From: Pelotomaculum sp. PtaU1.Bin035
GTDB taxonomy: Bacteria > Bacillota > Desulfotomaculia > Desulfotomaculales > Pelotomaculaceae
Length of the DNA: 40,325 nt
Assembly (NCBI GenBank): GCA_002067965.1
Contig: MVRN01000110.1
Coordinates: 1 to 40,325 of the forward strand
Direction of reading: 5' to 3'
Shown here: in pieces, positions 25,396-33,564 of the stretch
Layout of the letters: every line of letters begins with the position of its first letter
How positions within the stretch are numbered: position 1 is the first letter of the stretch
Notes under the pieces: model-generated
Database searches by the model: none
Told to the model about the DNA's origin: nothing
The model's input: only the letters and a program-made list of their open reading frames with translations
Translations under genes and position numbers: made by a program

Positions 25396-26976
25396 ATGCA
25401 AAGCACAATGATCAATTTAGGAAAAAATATTCTTAATAAAACGACATCGCTGTGGTTAAAATCTTTCGAAGCCAGCATGACGGGTAACTTTACGCGTTTC
25501 CTGCGCGCATCTTATCAAGAAAGTTTTACCGGGCGGCTGCTCAACAGCAACCTGGCCGGAAAGAGCCATGCCTACTCGCTTCTGCAGACACTTACCGCCA
25601 TAATAGAAAAACATCTTAAACTTCCGGCGCGGGTTGGAATTCGCCAGCGCCAGGCAATCACTTATAGCGTTTTACTTGCACTGTTGATTTTGACCATCTC
25701 ATCCTTCTTCCTTTTGCCATGGGAACAAGCGTTGCTCGCGCTGGGAGCGGCGGTACTTACAGTTGCGACACTATATAAGACAGAAACCGGGGTATACGCA
25801 GCGGCCCTGATCCTCCCCTTTGTACCCTTTAAGGCGCTTCTGGGGCTGGCTGTATTGACCCTGGCGTCCTTTACCCTTAAAACTGCCGGCCGTTCTCACT
25901 GCCGTCTCTATCTTTCCCCCATATTTATACCGCTACTGCTGTTTTTTCTGGTCATGTTTTACGCAACAGTCACTTCGGTTTCATTTTTGGACAGCGCCAG
26001 CGAATTATTGATCCCCGTTACCGGCCTGATTTATTTGCTGGTTATCGTGAATATATTTGACAGGAAAGAAAAACTGGACAGATTTATCTTTTGTCTGGCC
26101 GTGGCCGCCACGATTACGGCAGCTTATGCCGTCTACCAATATTATGCCGGGGCAAACGTTGTTGAGCTAAAAAAAGAATGGGTCGACACGGTTAAAAACC
26201 CTGATATTAAAAACAGGGCCTACGCTGTTTTTGAAAACCCAAATCTATTGGCCCAATACCTGGTCTTGCTGACAACCCTTTCCCTGGGAGCGATTTTAAA
26301 TGCGGTAAGGCCATGGCAGCGGATGTTTTTCACCTTGACAGCAGCATTGGCCACATTTTGCCTGGTCCTCACCTATTCCAGAGGAGGCTGGCTGGCATTA
26401 GTGGCTGCCCTGGCAGTTTTTGCTTTATTCAAAAACAAGCTGCTGGTGCAAGTGTTGGCCATAACAGGCGTAACCGCATCCGCACTTATGCCACCCGCGG
26501 TCATCCACCGGCTTTCAACGGTTACTTCTTTAAAGGATACTTCCAACGCTTACCGCCTCGATACCTGGCTTTCAACACTGTCCTTAATCAAGACTCACTG
26601 GGAAACCGGGGTGGGGCTGGGGAGAAAAGCCTTCGCCAGGGTATATTATACCCATATGATTAATTCCAACGTAGTACCTCACTCACACAATCTGTATTTA
26701 CAGCTTATCAGCGAGTTTGGTATACTTGGCTTGGCGGTTTTTTGCTGGCTGTTCCTCGGGATATTCCGGCTTGGCCTCAAAATCAGCGCTGCGGGAAACA
26801 CCCGCGTTAAAAATCTGAACGCGGCTATAATGGGGGCGCTGGCAGGGTTTTTTATTCACTCGGGAGTTGATTATTTTCTCTGGTACTACAAACTGGGCAT
26901 TTTACTCTGGCTGCTGGTGGCTGCCGTACTGGTCCTCGAAAAATTTACAATACGACACAGTCCCGAAAGGAATTGA
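25396..26976 (+). CDS. O-antigen ligase/polymerase family membrane protein (Wzy/WaaL-like)
   Basis: A 526-residue polytopic membrane protein. About 90 soluble N-terminal residues are followed by about 12 hydrophobic helices, with the large loop and Wzy_C-type region near residues 360-430 (TYSRGGWLAL, then the NSNVVPHSHNLYLQLISEFG motif containing the HSHN segment). This H-x-H-N-x-x-L-Q pattern is the signature of O-antigen ligases and polymerases. It would join or polymerise lipid-linked repeat units outside the membrane. It starts at ATG 25396 (a weak site, AAAAGG, further upstream) 40 bases after the GT gene and is followed 4 bases later by the DUF4330 gene. Polymerase versus ligase cannot be told from sequence. 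Confidence 0.88.
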   Translation: MQSTMINLGKNILNKTTSLWLKSFEASMTGNFTRFLRASYQESFTGRLLNSNLAGKSHAYSLLQTLTAIIEKHLKLPARVGIRQRQAITYSVLLALLILTISSFFLLPWEQALLALGAAVLTVATLYKTETGVYAAALILPFVPFKALLGLAVLTLASFTLKTAGRSHCRLYLSPIFIPLLLFFLVMFYATVTSVSFLDSASELLIPVTGLIYLLVIVNIFDRKEKLDRFIFCLAVAATITAAYAVYQYYAGANVVELKKEWVDTVKNPDIKNRAYAVFENPNLLAQYLVLLTTLSLGAILNAVRPWQRMFFTLTAALATFCLVLTYSRGGWLALVAALAVFALFKNKLLVQVLAITGVTASALMPPAVIHRLSTVTSLKDTSNAYRLDTWLSTLSLIKTHWETGVGLGRKAFARVYYTHMINSNVVPHSHNLYLQLISEFGILGLAVFCWLFLGIFRLGLKISAAGNTRVKNLNAAIMGALAGFFIHSGVDYFLWYYKLGILLWLLVAAVLVLEKFTIRHSPERN

Positions 26977-26980
26977 TAAG

Positions 26981-27457
26981 ATGCGAAAGAAAACAGATAA
27001 AGTAAGGTTTAATTTCGTTGATGTTGTAATTATCGGCCTGGTCCTCGTCTTACTGGCGGCCGGCGCGTACAAGCTGTTTATTGTGAATAGAAACCTGGGT
27101 AGGCAAAACGGCTTAATTGAATATAAGGTTTTAGTTGAAAATATTCGAATGCCGACCGTAGATAGTATCATAGAAGGACAAGAAGTGAAGGATGTCCAGA
27201 CCAACATCGCAATGGGAACGATTGTTAACAAAGAAATATCATCATATAAACAAGCTGTGCCGACACTTGACGGCAGAGTGGTACAGGCTGAAGTGCCGGA
27301 AAAATATAACGCAGTCATCACGATCCGTTCACCGGCCATAGTTACGGAAAACAACATCACTATCGGCAACAAGGAGATCAAGACAGGCGGTCCAATTTCC
27401 ATTAAGAGCAACATTTTTTCCGTTACCGGTATATTTTACGGAGTGACAGTGAAGTAG
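26981..27457 (+). CDS. DUF4330 family membrane protein
   Basis: A 158-residue protein with one N-terminal membrane anchor (about 14-34, VDVVIIGLVLVLLAAGAYKLF) and a beta-rich outer domain, matching the DUF4330 family. Its function is unknown. The frame is open upstream inside the O-ligase gene, but the ATG at 26981 follows AAAGGA with normal spacing and gives the family N-terminus MRKKTDKVRFNFVD. It lies 4 bases after the O-ligase stop, so it is co-translated with it. A strong terminator follows. The linkage suggests a partner or regulator of the O-ligase-like enzyme. Confidence 0.82.
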   Translation: MRKKTDKVRFNFVDVVIIGLVLVLLAAGAYKLFIVNRNLGRQNGLIEYKVLVENIRMPTVDSIIEGQEVKDVQTNIAMGTIVNKEISSYKQAVPTLDGRVVQAEVPEKYNAVITIRSPAIVTENNITIGNKEIKTGGPISIKSNIFSVTGIFYGVTVK

Positions 27458-27490
27458 GGATCAATACAATATTTATGGTGAAGGAAAGAT

Positions 27491-27525
27491 AAAGGACATC
27501 TTGTGAAAAAGAGATGTCCTTTTTA
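27491..27525 (+). terminator. Terminator of the GT4, O-ligase and DUF4330 operon
   Basis: AAAGGACATCT and AGATGTCCTTT form a perfect 11-bp stem with a 10-base loop, followed by TTAAATTT. It lies 34 bases after the DUF4330 stop and may also act on the LCP transcript from the other strand. Confidence 0.85.
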
Positions 27526-27540
27526 AATTTATTTAGAATT

Positions 27541-27572
27541 CAGGAATCAGAAGTCAGAAGTCAGAATATTTC
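27541..27572 (+). repeat. Heptamer repeat element, copy A
   Basis: About three direct units of TCAGAAG-like heptamers end in TCAGAATATTTC. The same end sequence, on heptamers reading TCAGTAG, occurs in the opposite orientation at 31553-31590. This marks a dispersed repeat family. It lies between the 3' ends of two convergent operons. Confidence 0.8.
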
Positions 27573-27593
27573 GAGACGATAAACCGTTCTTGT

Positions 27594-28982
27594 TTATGTT
27601 TTTACTTTTACTCCCGGTATAACGGGGTTGACTCCTTCATTACCCGAAGCGCCGCCGGTAGCAGCATCGGTTTTAGCCGGTGTTCCCGCACCTGATTGAG
27701 TATCTGACCGGATGTCCGTTTGGGTGCCTGTCTCACCGCCCGGTTTAATGGTATTCATTTCCTGAGCGGCTGTTCCGGAGCCGGTGTCTATGGGTGTGAT
27801 AATTACCGTACCGCCGGAACCACTGGAACCGCTTTGAGTTCCCTGTCCCTGTTTATCAGGCGGTTTTTTATTATTAGTTGTTTTCGTTCCGTTTTGACTC
27901 TGTTGGGATTGGGATTGCGTGCCCTGCTGGGTTTTTGTGCCGTCTTGACGGGCTTGCTGATTCTGTTGAGCGGCCGCAGGCGCTATTACATCATCTTCCG
28001 GTTGAGCCGCCTGTTTTGCTCCTCCCGAACCGGCATACTGGCCGTTTAGCGGAGTGGTCAGCACAATATTGGTTGTGGTCTCCCCGCTAAAGAGCCTAGC
28101 CACCATCTGCCTGGCCTCGGCCGGATCCACCCCCCAGTAACTGCCTCCGTTAATGTCCACCGGCCGTCCGGGCAAGGTCTGGGCAACGATATTGCCGTTT
28201 TCAAGGTTTTTTGAAGCGGAAGCCATTTTAATCATCTCTGATAAGCTTAAATTAGTCTTAACATAACGGTTGATTTCAGGCACCAGCGTAGTAAGCTTTG
28301 GAATGGTGCCGGGCTGGAGCATCTCTTTAGCCAGAGCCACCAGAAACTTCTGCTGATGCTGGGTACGATCTATATCCCCCATCGCGTAATCCCGGTAACG
28401 CACATATTGGAGCGCCTTGTCACCGTCAAGGCGCTGCACGCCTTTCTTCAAGTTGATTTCGTAAGCGCCCCCGTCGGTATCATCCCAGTGGTACATGTTT
28501 TGCTCCACATCCAGGGTTACTCCGCCCAAGGCGTCCACTATTTTTGAAAACCCGCTGAAATTAACAAGCACATAAGATTTAAGATTTATTCCAAGCAGGT
28601 CCGATACAACTTTCATGGTAAGCTCCGGCCCCCCGTAAACAGAGGCGCTGTTAATCTTATCCATGCCGTATTTTGGTATGTTCACCCTAGTGTCCCGCGG
28701 AATGGACAGCAACGCCATCTGCTTGGTTTTTTGATCCACGCTGGCCAGGATAACCGTATCGGTGCGGGCCATGGTTTCACCCTGCCTGGCGTCAATGCCC
28801 AGCAGCAACACATTTAACCGCTCGTTATTAACAGGACTAAACGGATTTACATCAGCACCGGGAACAAAAGGAGAGATTATACTTTTCGCCGCCATGTAGC
28901 ACCCTGCCAGCAGCGTCAACAGCAACAGGCAACATATAATAAAAGGTGTCTTTCTTTTCAGTTTACGCCTGGCCCTTCTCAA
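27594..28982 (-). CDS. LytR-CpsA-Psr (LCP) family wall polymer ligase
   Basis: LCP enzymes move wall teichoic acid or SCWP from the lipid carrier onto peptidoglycan, outside the membrane. The 462-residue protein has a basic N-terminus, one membrane segment (about 15-40) and an LCP domain (about 62-220) with LLGIDAR, the TDTVILASVD segment, the SIPRDTRVNIP arginine motif and the ALQYVRYRDY-x-MGDIDR-x-QHQQ motif. All key Arg/Asp positions are present. The C-terminal 130 residues are low complexity, rich in Gln, Thr, Gly and Ser, and may span the wall. TTG at 28982 with GAGGTGGG 5-7 bases upstream is preferred over TTG 29003. It lies downstream of tagA, csaB and a small exported protein on the same strand. 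Confidence 0.92.
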   Translation of the reverse strand: MRRARRKLKRKTPFIICCLLLLTLLAGCYMAAKSIISPFVPGADVNPFSPVNNERLNVLLLGIDARQGETMARTDTVILASVDQKTKQMALLSIPRDTRVNIPKYGMDKINSASVYGGPELTMKVVSDLLGINLKSYVLVNFSGFSKIVDALGGVTLDVEQNMYHWDDTDGGAYEINLKKGVQRLDGDKALQYVRYRDYAMGDIDRTQHQQKFLVALAKEMLQPGTIPKLTTLVPEINRYVKTNLSLSEMIKMASASKNLENGNIVAQTLPGRPVDINGGSYWGVDPAEARQMVARLFSGETTTNIVLTTPLNGQYAGSGGAKQAAQPEDDVIAPAAAQQNQQARQDGTKTQQGTQSQSQQSQNGTKTTNNKKPPDKQGQGTQSGSSGSGGTVIITPIDTGSGTAAQEMNTIKPGGETGTQTDIRSDTQSGAGTPAKTDAATGGASGNEGVNPVIPGVKVKT

Positions 28983-29042
28983 ATTAACCCACCTCGCTTG
29001 CAAAAGCCGTGCGGCAACCTTTTATTGCCAGCAGTAATAACG

Positions 29043-29450
29043 CTACCGCACCGTCACCCCGCCCTTGTATAACAATACAACCGGCGACTGCGCCTTGACC
29101 CCGCGCCCGTCGTCTCTTGGTACAACCAGCAGGTGATTTACAGGTGCCGGACTGCCCGCAAAAATATCGGCGCCCGCCGTGACATCCGGAACACCATTGC
29201 CTGCCGGGTCCACTATAACTGCCTGTCCCCGCCTGGGGATCAACTCTGATCCGGCGTGACCCTGCAAAACCTGACCGGCTTTCAGCTCGACAACTTTCCA
29301 TTGAACATACTGGTCAACGTAGCTTTGGGTAACCAGCGGATCATTGCTTCCGCCAGGCTCATCGTCCGTACCGGCAAAAGCGGAATAACCTAAAATAGCA
29401 ATTACTAAAACGGCAAGCGAAATTATAGAGGCTATTCTAATTTTATTCAT
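29043..29450 (-). CDS. Small exported protein of unknown function
   Basis: A 135-residue protein with a signal or anchor segment (about 7-27, ending at Ala-Phe-Ala) and a compact domain with WKVVELKAGQ, then NGVPDVTAG and LLVVPRDDGRG motifs. I have the impression that this pattern recurs in small Clostridia proteins, but I know no named family or function. The ATG at 29450 has GGGGAGGT about 9 bases upstream; the frame extends further upstream without a better start. It lies 60 bases before the LCP gene and about 140 bases after csaB on the same strand, so a role in wall polymer attachment is possible but unproven. Confidence 0.7.
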   Translation of the reverse strand: MNKIRIASIISLAVLVIAILGYSAFAGTDDEPGGSNDPLVTQSYVDQYVQWKVVELKAGQVLQGHAGSELIPRRGQAVIVDPAGNGVPDVTAGADIFAGSPAPVNHLLVVPRDDGRGVKAQSPVVLLYKGGVTVR

Positions 29451-29559
29451 GCGACAAACATACCTCCCCTTAAAGTAGTTTCGACACATCACGGCCTAAC
29501 TCCTGCATCTAAAATTTATCAAATCCTAAATTGTCATGGTAATTGCTTGAAACAACACA

Positions 29560-29589
29560 TTTACTAATTAGACGTTTACTAATTGGACG
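29560..29589. repeat. 15-bp tandem duplication touching the csaB stop codon
   Basis: Two 15-base units (tttactaattagacg and tttactaattggacg, one mismatch) lie head to tail directly against the csaB stop codon. It looks like a local duplication of non-coding sequence. Confidence 0.7.
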
Positions 29590-30684
29590 TTATCCGGACC
29601 GTAAAAGTTCGGCCGCCAGTGAGGCGTTTCTCAGCGCCTCTACACGTAAGAGGTTTACCCGCTCTTTCAGGCCGGCGCTTATTCTTTCCCGGTCATCCAG
29701 GACCCGCTTAATTGTTGAAGCCAATTCAGCATATTCCAGGTTTTCGGCGCATAATCCCGGTGGCAAGCCAACTGACTGCAAAAAACGGTTCACTTTAGGG
29801 TCATATGGAAGGCCTATCAGCGGAACCCCAAAAATCGCGCAAAATATCAAGAAATGAAGTCTCATTCCAATAGCTAGGTCCAGGTTGGCCGCAATAGACA
29901 GCAAATCGTCATACTTCGCACGCCCCTCTAAAAAAAGAGGCTTCCCGCGCATCAGAGCCGCCACCTCCCGGCATGCTTCAATGTCCCCGGGGCTGTGCAT
30001 CGGAACGAGCAGTACCTGCCACCCGCCCGCTATCAGATCGTCGGCTGCTTTTGCCACTACTTTCTTATAACCGTCCAACCCCTTCCATGGCCTCACAGAA
30101 ACCCCGGCTACAGGACCACCGCCTGTACCCATTGAGGAGAGGATCTCCCGCCCCTTATTGCCGTCAATCATGGACGGCAATAGGCCGAGCACGGGGTCCG
30201 CGGTTATATGGACCCGAGGGCGGGTGACTCCAATGTCCGCAAGTTCATCTTTTGAATCAGGATCCCGCACAGTGATGGCGTTAACGCGATTTGCCACCAG
30301 CCGCACCAGCGCCCTGCCCGCGGCGGTATTAACGGGCCCTACCCCCTGGGCGTAAAAGAATACAGGCTTACCTAGAAGCCTGGCCATGGAAACAATACCC
30401 AAGTAATAAATTATACTCCTGTGGCTGGTAACATCTTGAAGCAGTCCGCCGCCGCCGCTGATTAGCATATCCGCCGACCGGAGAGTCCTCAGCACCTGCC
30501 GGGGGTCATCCCGTGGAATAGAACGGACACCAAATTCCCGGGCCGTATATCCCGGTTCTTTAGACAGCACAGTGGCCTCCAGACCGGGAATAATGTTCCC
30601 GAGCGCCTGGAGCATAGCATACAATATAGCCTCGTCACCGCAGTTATGAAAACCATAGTACCCCGAAATTACCACCTTGGGCAT
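29590..30684 (-). CDS. csaB: Polysaccharide pyruvyl transferase (CsaB)
   Basis: Adds a pyruvyl ketal to ManNAc of the secondary wall polysaccharide, the mark that SLH domains bind (known from Bacillus anthracis and Thermus). The 364-residue protein has the CsaB N-terminus (VVISGYYGFHNCGDEAIL), a central ISGGGGLLQDVT motif, the YAQGVGP motif, and a C-terminal IGMRLHFLIFCAIFGVP segment with the conserved His. The frame is open far upstream, but that part overlaps tagA and is not CsaB-like; the ATG at 30684 has GGGGAGAG 5 bases upstream. It lies 16 bases after tagA, which makes the ManNAc-containing linkage. It fits with two SLH proteins in this window. Confidence 0.95.
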   Translation of the reverse strand: MPKVVISGYYGFHNCGDEAILYAMLQALGNIIPGLEATVLSKEPGYTAREFGVRSIPRDDPRQVLRTLRSADMLISGGGGLLQDVTSHRSIIYYLGIVSMARLLGKPVFFYAQGVGPVNTAAGRALVRLVANRVNAITVRDPDSKDELADIGVTRPRVHITADPVLGLLPSMIDGNKGREILSSMGTGGGPVAGVSVRPWKGLDGYKKVVAKAADDLIAGGWQVLLVPMHSPGDIEACREVAALMRGKPLFLEGRAKYDDLLSIAANLDLAIGMRLHFLIFCAIFGVPLIGLPYDPKVNRFLQSVGLPPGLCAENLEYAELASTIKRVLDDRERISAGLKERVNLLRVEALRNASLAAELLRSG

Positions 30685-30700
30685 AAAAACTCTCCCCGGT

Positions 30701-31450
30701 TCAAGTCTCCGGCGGAAACTTTTTGAGTTTGTATTCCTTGATAACCCTCCAGGCAAACAAAGGCAGGACAAGCTGACGGCGCCAGCGGGAGGGCTCTTTA
30801 ACCAAGCGGAACAGCCATTCAAGATGCAAACGGCGTATCCACCGGGGAGCACGCCGCACTCTGCCTGCCAAAACGTCAAAGCTGCCCCCTACTCCGACAG
30901 CAACCGCGGCTCTCGTTTCTATTAAATATCTGTCCATCCACCGTTCTTGTTTCGGCGCCCCCAATGCCACAAAAAGCAGGTCGGGGCGGGCTTCCCGTAC
31001 TACTCCGGCCGCTTCCGCCTCTTCATCTTCCTTATAATAGCCGTGGCAGACGCCGACGACCTGCAGATCGGGGTAGCTCAGCCTCAATCTAACCGCTGCC
31101 TCATCAGCAACCCCCGGCGCGGCCCCGAGTAAAAAGATGCGCCACCCCTTCACCGCAGCACTCTCCACCAGGCGAAGCATCAGGTCAATGCCTGTCACCC
31201 GCTCCGGAACCGGGTTACCCGCCACCCGGCAGGCCCAAACAATCCCAACTCCGTCCGGGGTTACCAGATCGGCCCGCTTCGCGAGATCGCGGAGCTCACT
31301 ATCAAATTGCGCTCTATACAAAAACTCCGGGTTGATCGTCATAACCCAGTGCGGCCGCCCTGCCCTGATAAACTCAGCAATCCGGCCTACAGTTTCATCT
31401 AAACCAAGCGCGTCTATTTTAGCGCCAAGAAGATCAACCTTCATTGCCAT
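30701..31450 (-). CDS. tagA: WecG/TagA/CpsF family N-acetylmannosaminyltransferase
   Basis: Transfers ManNAc (or a related sugar) from UDP to lipid-linked GlcNAc, the second step after TagO; membrane-associated. The 249-residue protein shows the GT26 signatures: TINPEFLYRAQ, the LVTPDGVGIVWA segment with the catalytic-region Asp, FLLGAAPGVADEAA, and the VALGAPKQERWM motif near residue 170. The C-terminal basic RRLHLEWLFRLVKEPSRWRR segment is typical and binds the membrane. AGAGGA lies 5 bases before the ATG at 31450. It forms an operon with csaB, the small exported protein and LCP. The product with TagO would be ManNAc-GlcNAc-PP-undecaprenol. Confidence 0.92.
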   Translation of the reverse strand: MAMKVDLLGAKIDALGLDETVGRIAEFIRAGRPHWVMTINPEFLYRAQFDSELRDLAKRADLVTPDGVGIVWACRVAGNPVPERVTGIDLMLRLVESAAVKGWRIFLLGAAPGVADEAAVRLRLSYPDLQVVGVCHGYYKEDEEAEAAGVVREARPDLLFVALGAPKQERWMDRYLIETRAAVAVGVGGSFDVLAGRVRRAPRWIRRLHLEWLFRLVKEPSRWRRQLVLPLFAWRVIKEYKLKKFPPET

Positions 31451-31552
31451 AGAATTCCTCTGATCACTTTCTTTAAACCAGCGTATTTATATTTTTCAAC
31501 TACTCAAGAGTCTGAATTAAGTCATCAGAATAAAAAAATAGTTATTGCCCCA

Positions 31553-31590
31553 GAAATATTCTGACTACTGACTACTGACTACTGACTACT
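31553..31590 (-). repeat. Heptamer repeat element, copy B
   Basis: Four CTGACTA-type heptamers follow GAAATATT. On the minus strand this reads (AGTAGTC)n then AGAATATTTC, the same end as copy A at 27541-27572 in the opposite orientation. It lies between the tagA start and the selB stop. Confidence 0.8.
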
Positions 31591-31625
31591 TATTTATTTT
31601 ATTGCTTATTCTAACATAATATTTA

Positions 31626-33563
31626 TTAATTCTCTATCGTATAATTAACTAATGCTCTACCCGGAAGGCGCCTGTCGCCAACCCGGCGGGTTATTTTTTC
31701 CTTGTCGAAGTATTCGATCAAAGGCAAAGCGTACTTGCGGGAGGTCTGCAAAATGTCGCGCAGTTCACCCACGGAAATTTCACCTTTTTCATATAGATAG
31801 CCGGTTATTTTTTGGCGGACCTCATCGAGAGTCTCCCTGGGAAAATAAAGGTTATTAGCTACTTTTACCAGTTCACCGCTCCTTAAAAAAAACTGCAACA
31901 ACTCAGAACTTACAGTTTCTCCAATGCCCGCCAAACCGGCCAGTTCGGCCCACGCCGGAGGCTGAAAACCGGCTCCGGCCAATTCGTCCCGGATCCTCTT
32001 TATTAACAACACCTCTTCCGGGCCTGACCCGGGAATAAAGGACGGCCGGGCAACTGCCTGAGCAGTGTTCCGGATTAGGCCATCTTTTTCCAAAGCTGTC
32101 AGCAGAAATTGAAAAACCTTGTTATTCAAAGCGGGAAACCTGCGGGAACGCAGTTCTTCTTTGGGGTAACCTTCCCGCAGGGGAAACTCGTGGTGGTAGG
32201 ACTCAAGCATTAGGTCCAGCTCACCGGCCCAGCGCCGGTATATATCAGTTGTGACCAGGTATAATTTACCATCACCCGGAACGAGCCTGACTCTGTCCTC
32301 ATCGGCGAGCTTACGCGCCAGGTCCGCCGCTTCAGGAACTTGAAGCCCCGATCCGGCTGCCGCGTCAGCTAATTCGGGCAAACTTGAATTGCCGAGCAAG
32401 AAATGCCCAAGCATCTCAATAGGTGTGCCCTTATCGCGGGTCGCCAGAGCATCCAGGACTTCGCTGCGGAAGCGTTTATGCTTGCGCCTTGGCGCCGGGT
32501 CTATCACTGTCCCGCCCCCGATGGTCCGCATTGGTGAATAGGACCGGATAACAAACCGGTCCCCTTTAGCCACGGCAGTCATTTTTTCCAATACAACCTG
32601 GGCGTAAGCCATCGACCCCGGTTCGAGTTCTTCGCGATCCAGCAACACCACCCGTCCCAGGATTTCCCCGGCGCCTAGGTAAAACCGCACCCGCAACCTG
32701 TTTTTCAGAGGCCTGGCAGCGCTTTTCAGCAACAGTATATGCACGTCCAACCGGTTGGACGGAGTAAGGCTGTTTATACCCGCCACCACACTGCCGCGCT
32801 CGATCTGATCTACTTCCAAGCCGGCCAGGTTGACCGCCACCCGCCGGCCGGCCATGGCGATATCAACTTTTTCACCGTGTGACTGGAGAGAGCGGACCCG
32901 CGCTGTCAACCCCTGAGGCTGCACATCTACCATTTCACCAACCCGGAGCAGTCCCTCCAGCAAGGTACCGGTCACCACCGTACCGAATCCCGTAACGGAA
33001 AATACCCGGTCCACCGGCAACCTGGGCGGGCCGGCAGCGGTTTTGGCCCGGGTCTCCCCGGCCACATGGTCCAGCATTTCAAGCAGAGTACCGATACCTT
33101 GGCCGGTCACGGCTGAAACTGTAACCATGGGGGCATTTTCCAAAACGGTATCCCTTAAAAAATCGGCTGCTTCTTCCTTCACTAGCTCCAGCCATTCTTC
33201 ATCCACCAGGTCGGCCTTGGTCAGGACAACAACTCCTTTATTCACCTGGAGCAACTGGATGATATCCGTATGCTCGCGGGTCTGCGGCATCACCCCTTCG
33301 TCCGCGGCGATTACCAGCAGCACCAGGTCAAAGCCGCCGGCCCCGGCCAGCATATTTTTTATAAAGCGCTCATGGCCGGGCACGTCAACAATGCCGGCCT
33401 TGCGCCCGCTGGGCAATGTCAGCGATGTAAAGCCAAGCTCAATCGAAATGCCCCGTTCTTTTTCTTCTTTTAACCGGTCGGTATCAACTCCGGTCACGGC
33501 TTTTACCAGGGCCGTTTTTCCATGATCGACGTGACCGGCAGTCCCGATAATAAGGTGTTTCAT
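31626..33563 (-). CDS. selB: Selenocysteine-specific elongation factor SelB
   Basis: Delivers Sec-tRNA-Sec to UGA codons marked by a SECIS hairpin. The 645-residue GTPase has the G1 motif GHVDHGKT (10-17), the [13 protein letters not shown]3 region (about 60), the [10 protein letters not shown]4 region, then beta-barrel domains II and III (about 180-345) and C-terminal winged-helix repeats (about 380-640) that bind the SECIS. The length and plan match bacterial SelB. AAGGTG lies upstream of the ATG at 33563. It starts 1 base after the selA stop on the same strand, so the pair is one operon. No in-frame UGA-read gene is evident in this window, so the client proteins are elsewhere. Confidence 0.96.
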   Translation of the reverse strand: MKHLIIGTAGHVDHGKTALVKAVTGVDTDRLKEEKERGISIELGFTSLTLPSGRKAGIVDVPGHERFIKNMLAGAGGFDLVLLVIAADEGVMPQTREHTDIIQLLQVNKGVVVLTKADLVDEEWLELVKEEAADFLRDTVLENAPMVTVSAVTGQGIGTLLEMLDHVAGETRAKTAAGPPRLPVDRVFSVTGFGTVVTGTLLEGLLRVGEMVDVQPQGLTARVRSLQSHGEKVDIAMAGRRVAVNLAGLEVDQIERGSVVAGINSLTPSNRLDVHILLLKSAARPLKNRLRVRFYLGAGEILGRVVLLDREELEPGSMAYAQVVLEKMTAVAKGDRFVIRSYSPMRTIGGGTVIDPAPRRKHKRFRSEVLDALATRDKGTPIEMLGHFLLGNSSLPELADAAAGSGLQVPEAADLARKLADEDRVRLVPGDGKLYLVTTDIYRRWAGELDLMLESYHHEFPLREGYPKEELRSRRFPALNNKVFQFLLTALEKDGLIRNTAQAVARPSFIPGSGPEEVLLIKRIRDELAGAGFQPPAWAELAGLAGIGETVSSELLQFFLRSGELVKVANNLYFPRETLDEVRQKITGYLYEKGEISVGELRDILQTSRKYALPLIEYFDKEKITRRVGDRRLPGRALVNYTIEN

Positions 33564-33564
33564 T

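Noticed and set aside
29590-30879. 429-residue version of CsaB
   Set aside because: The first 65 residues overlap tagA and do not look like CsaB; the ATG at 30684 has a proper ribosome site.
31553-31590. CRISPR-like array
   Set aside because: The repeat units are 7 bases head to tail without spacers, so it is a simple tandem repeat.
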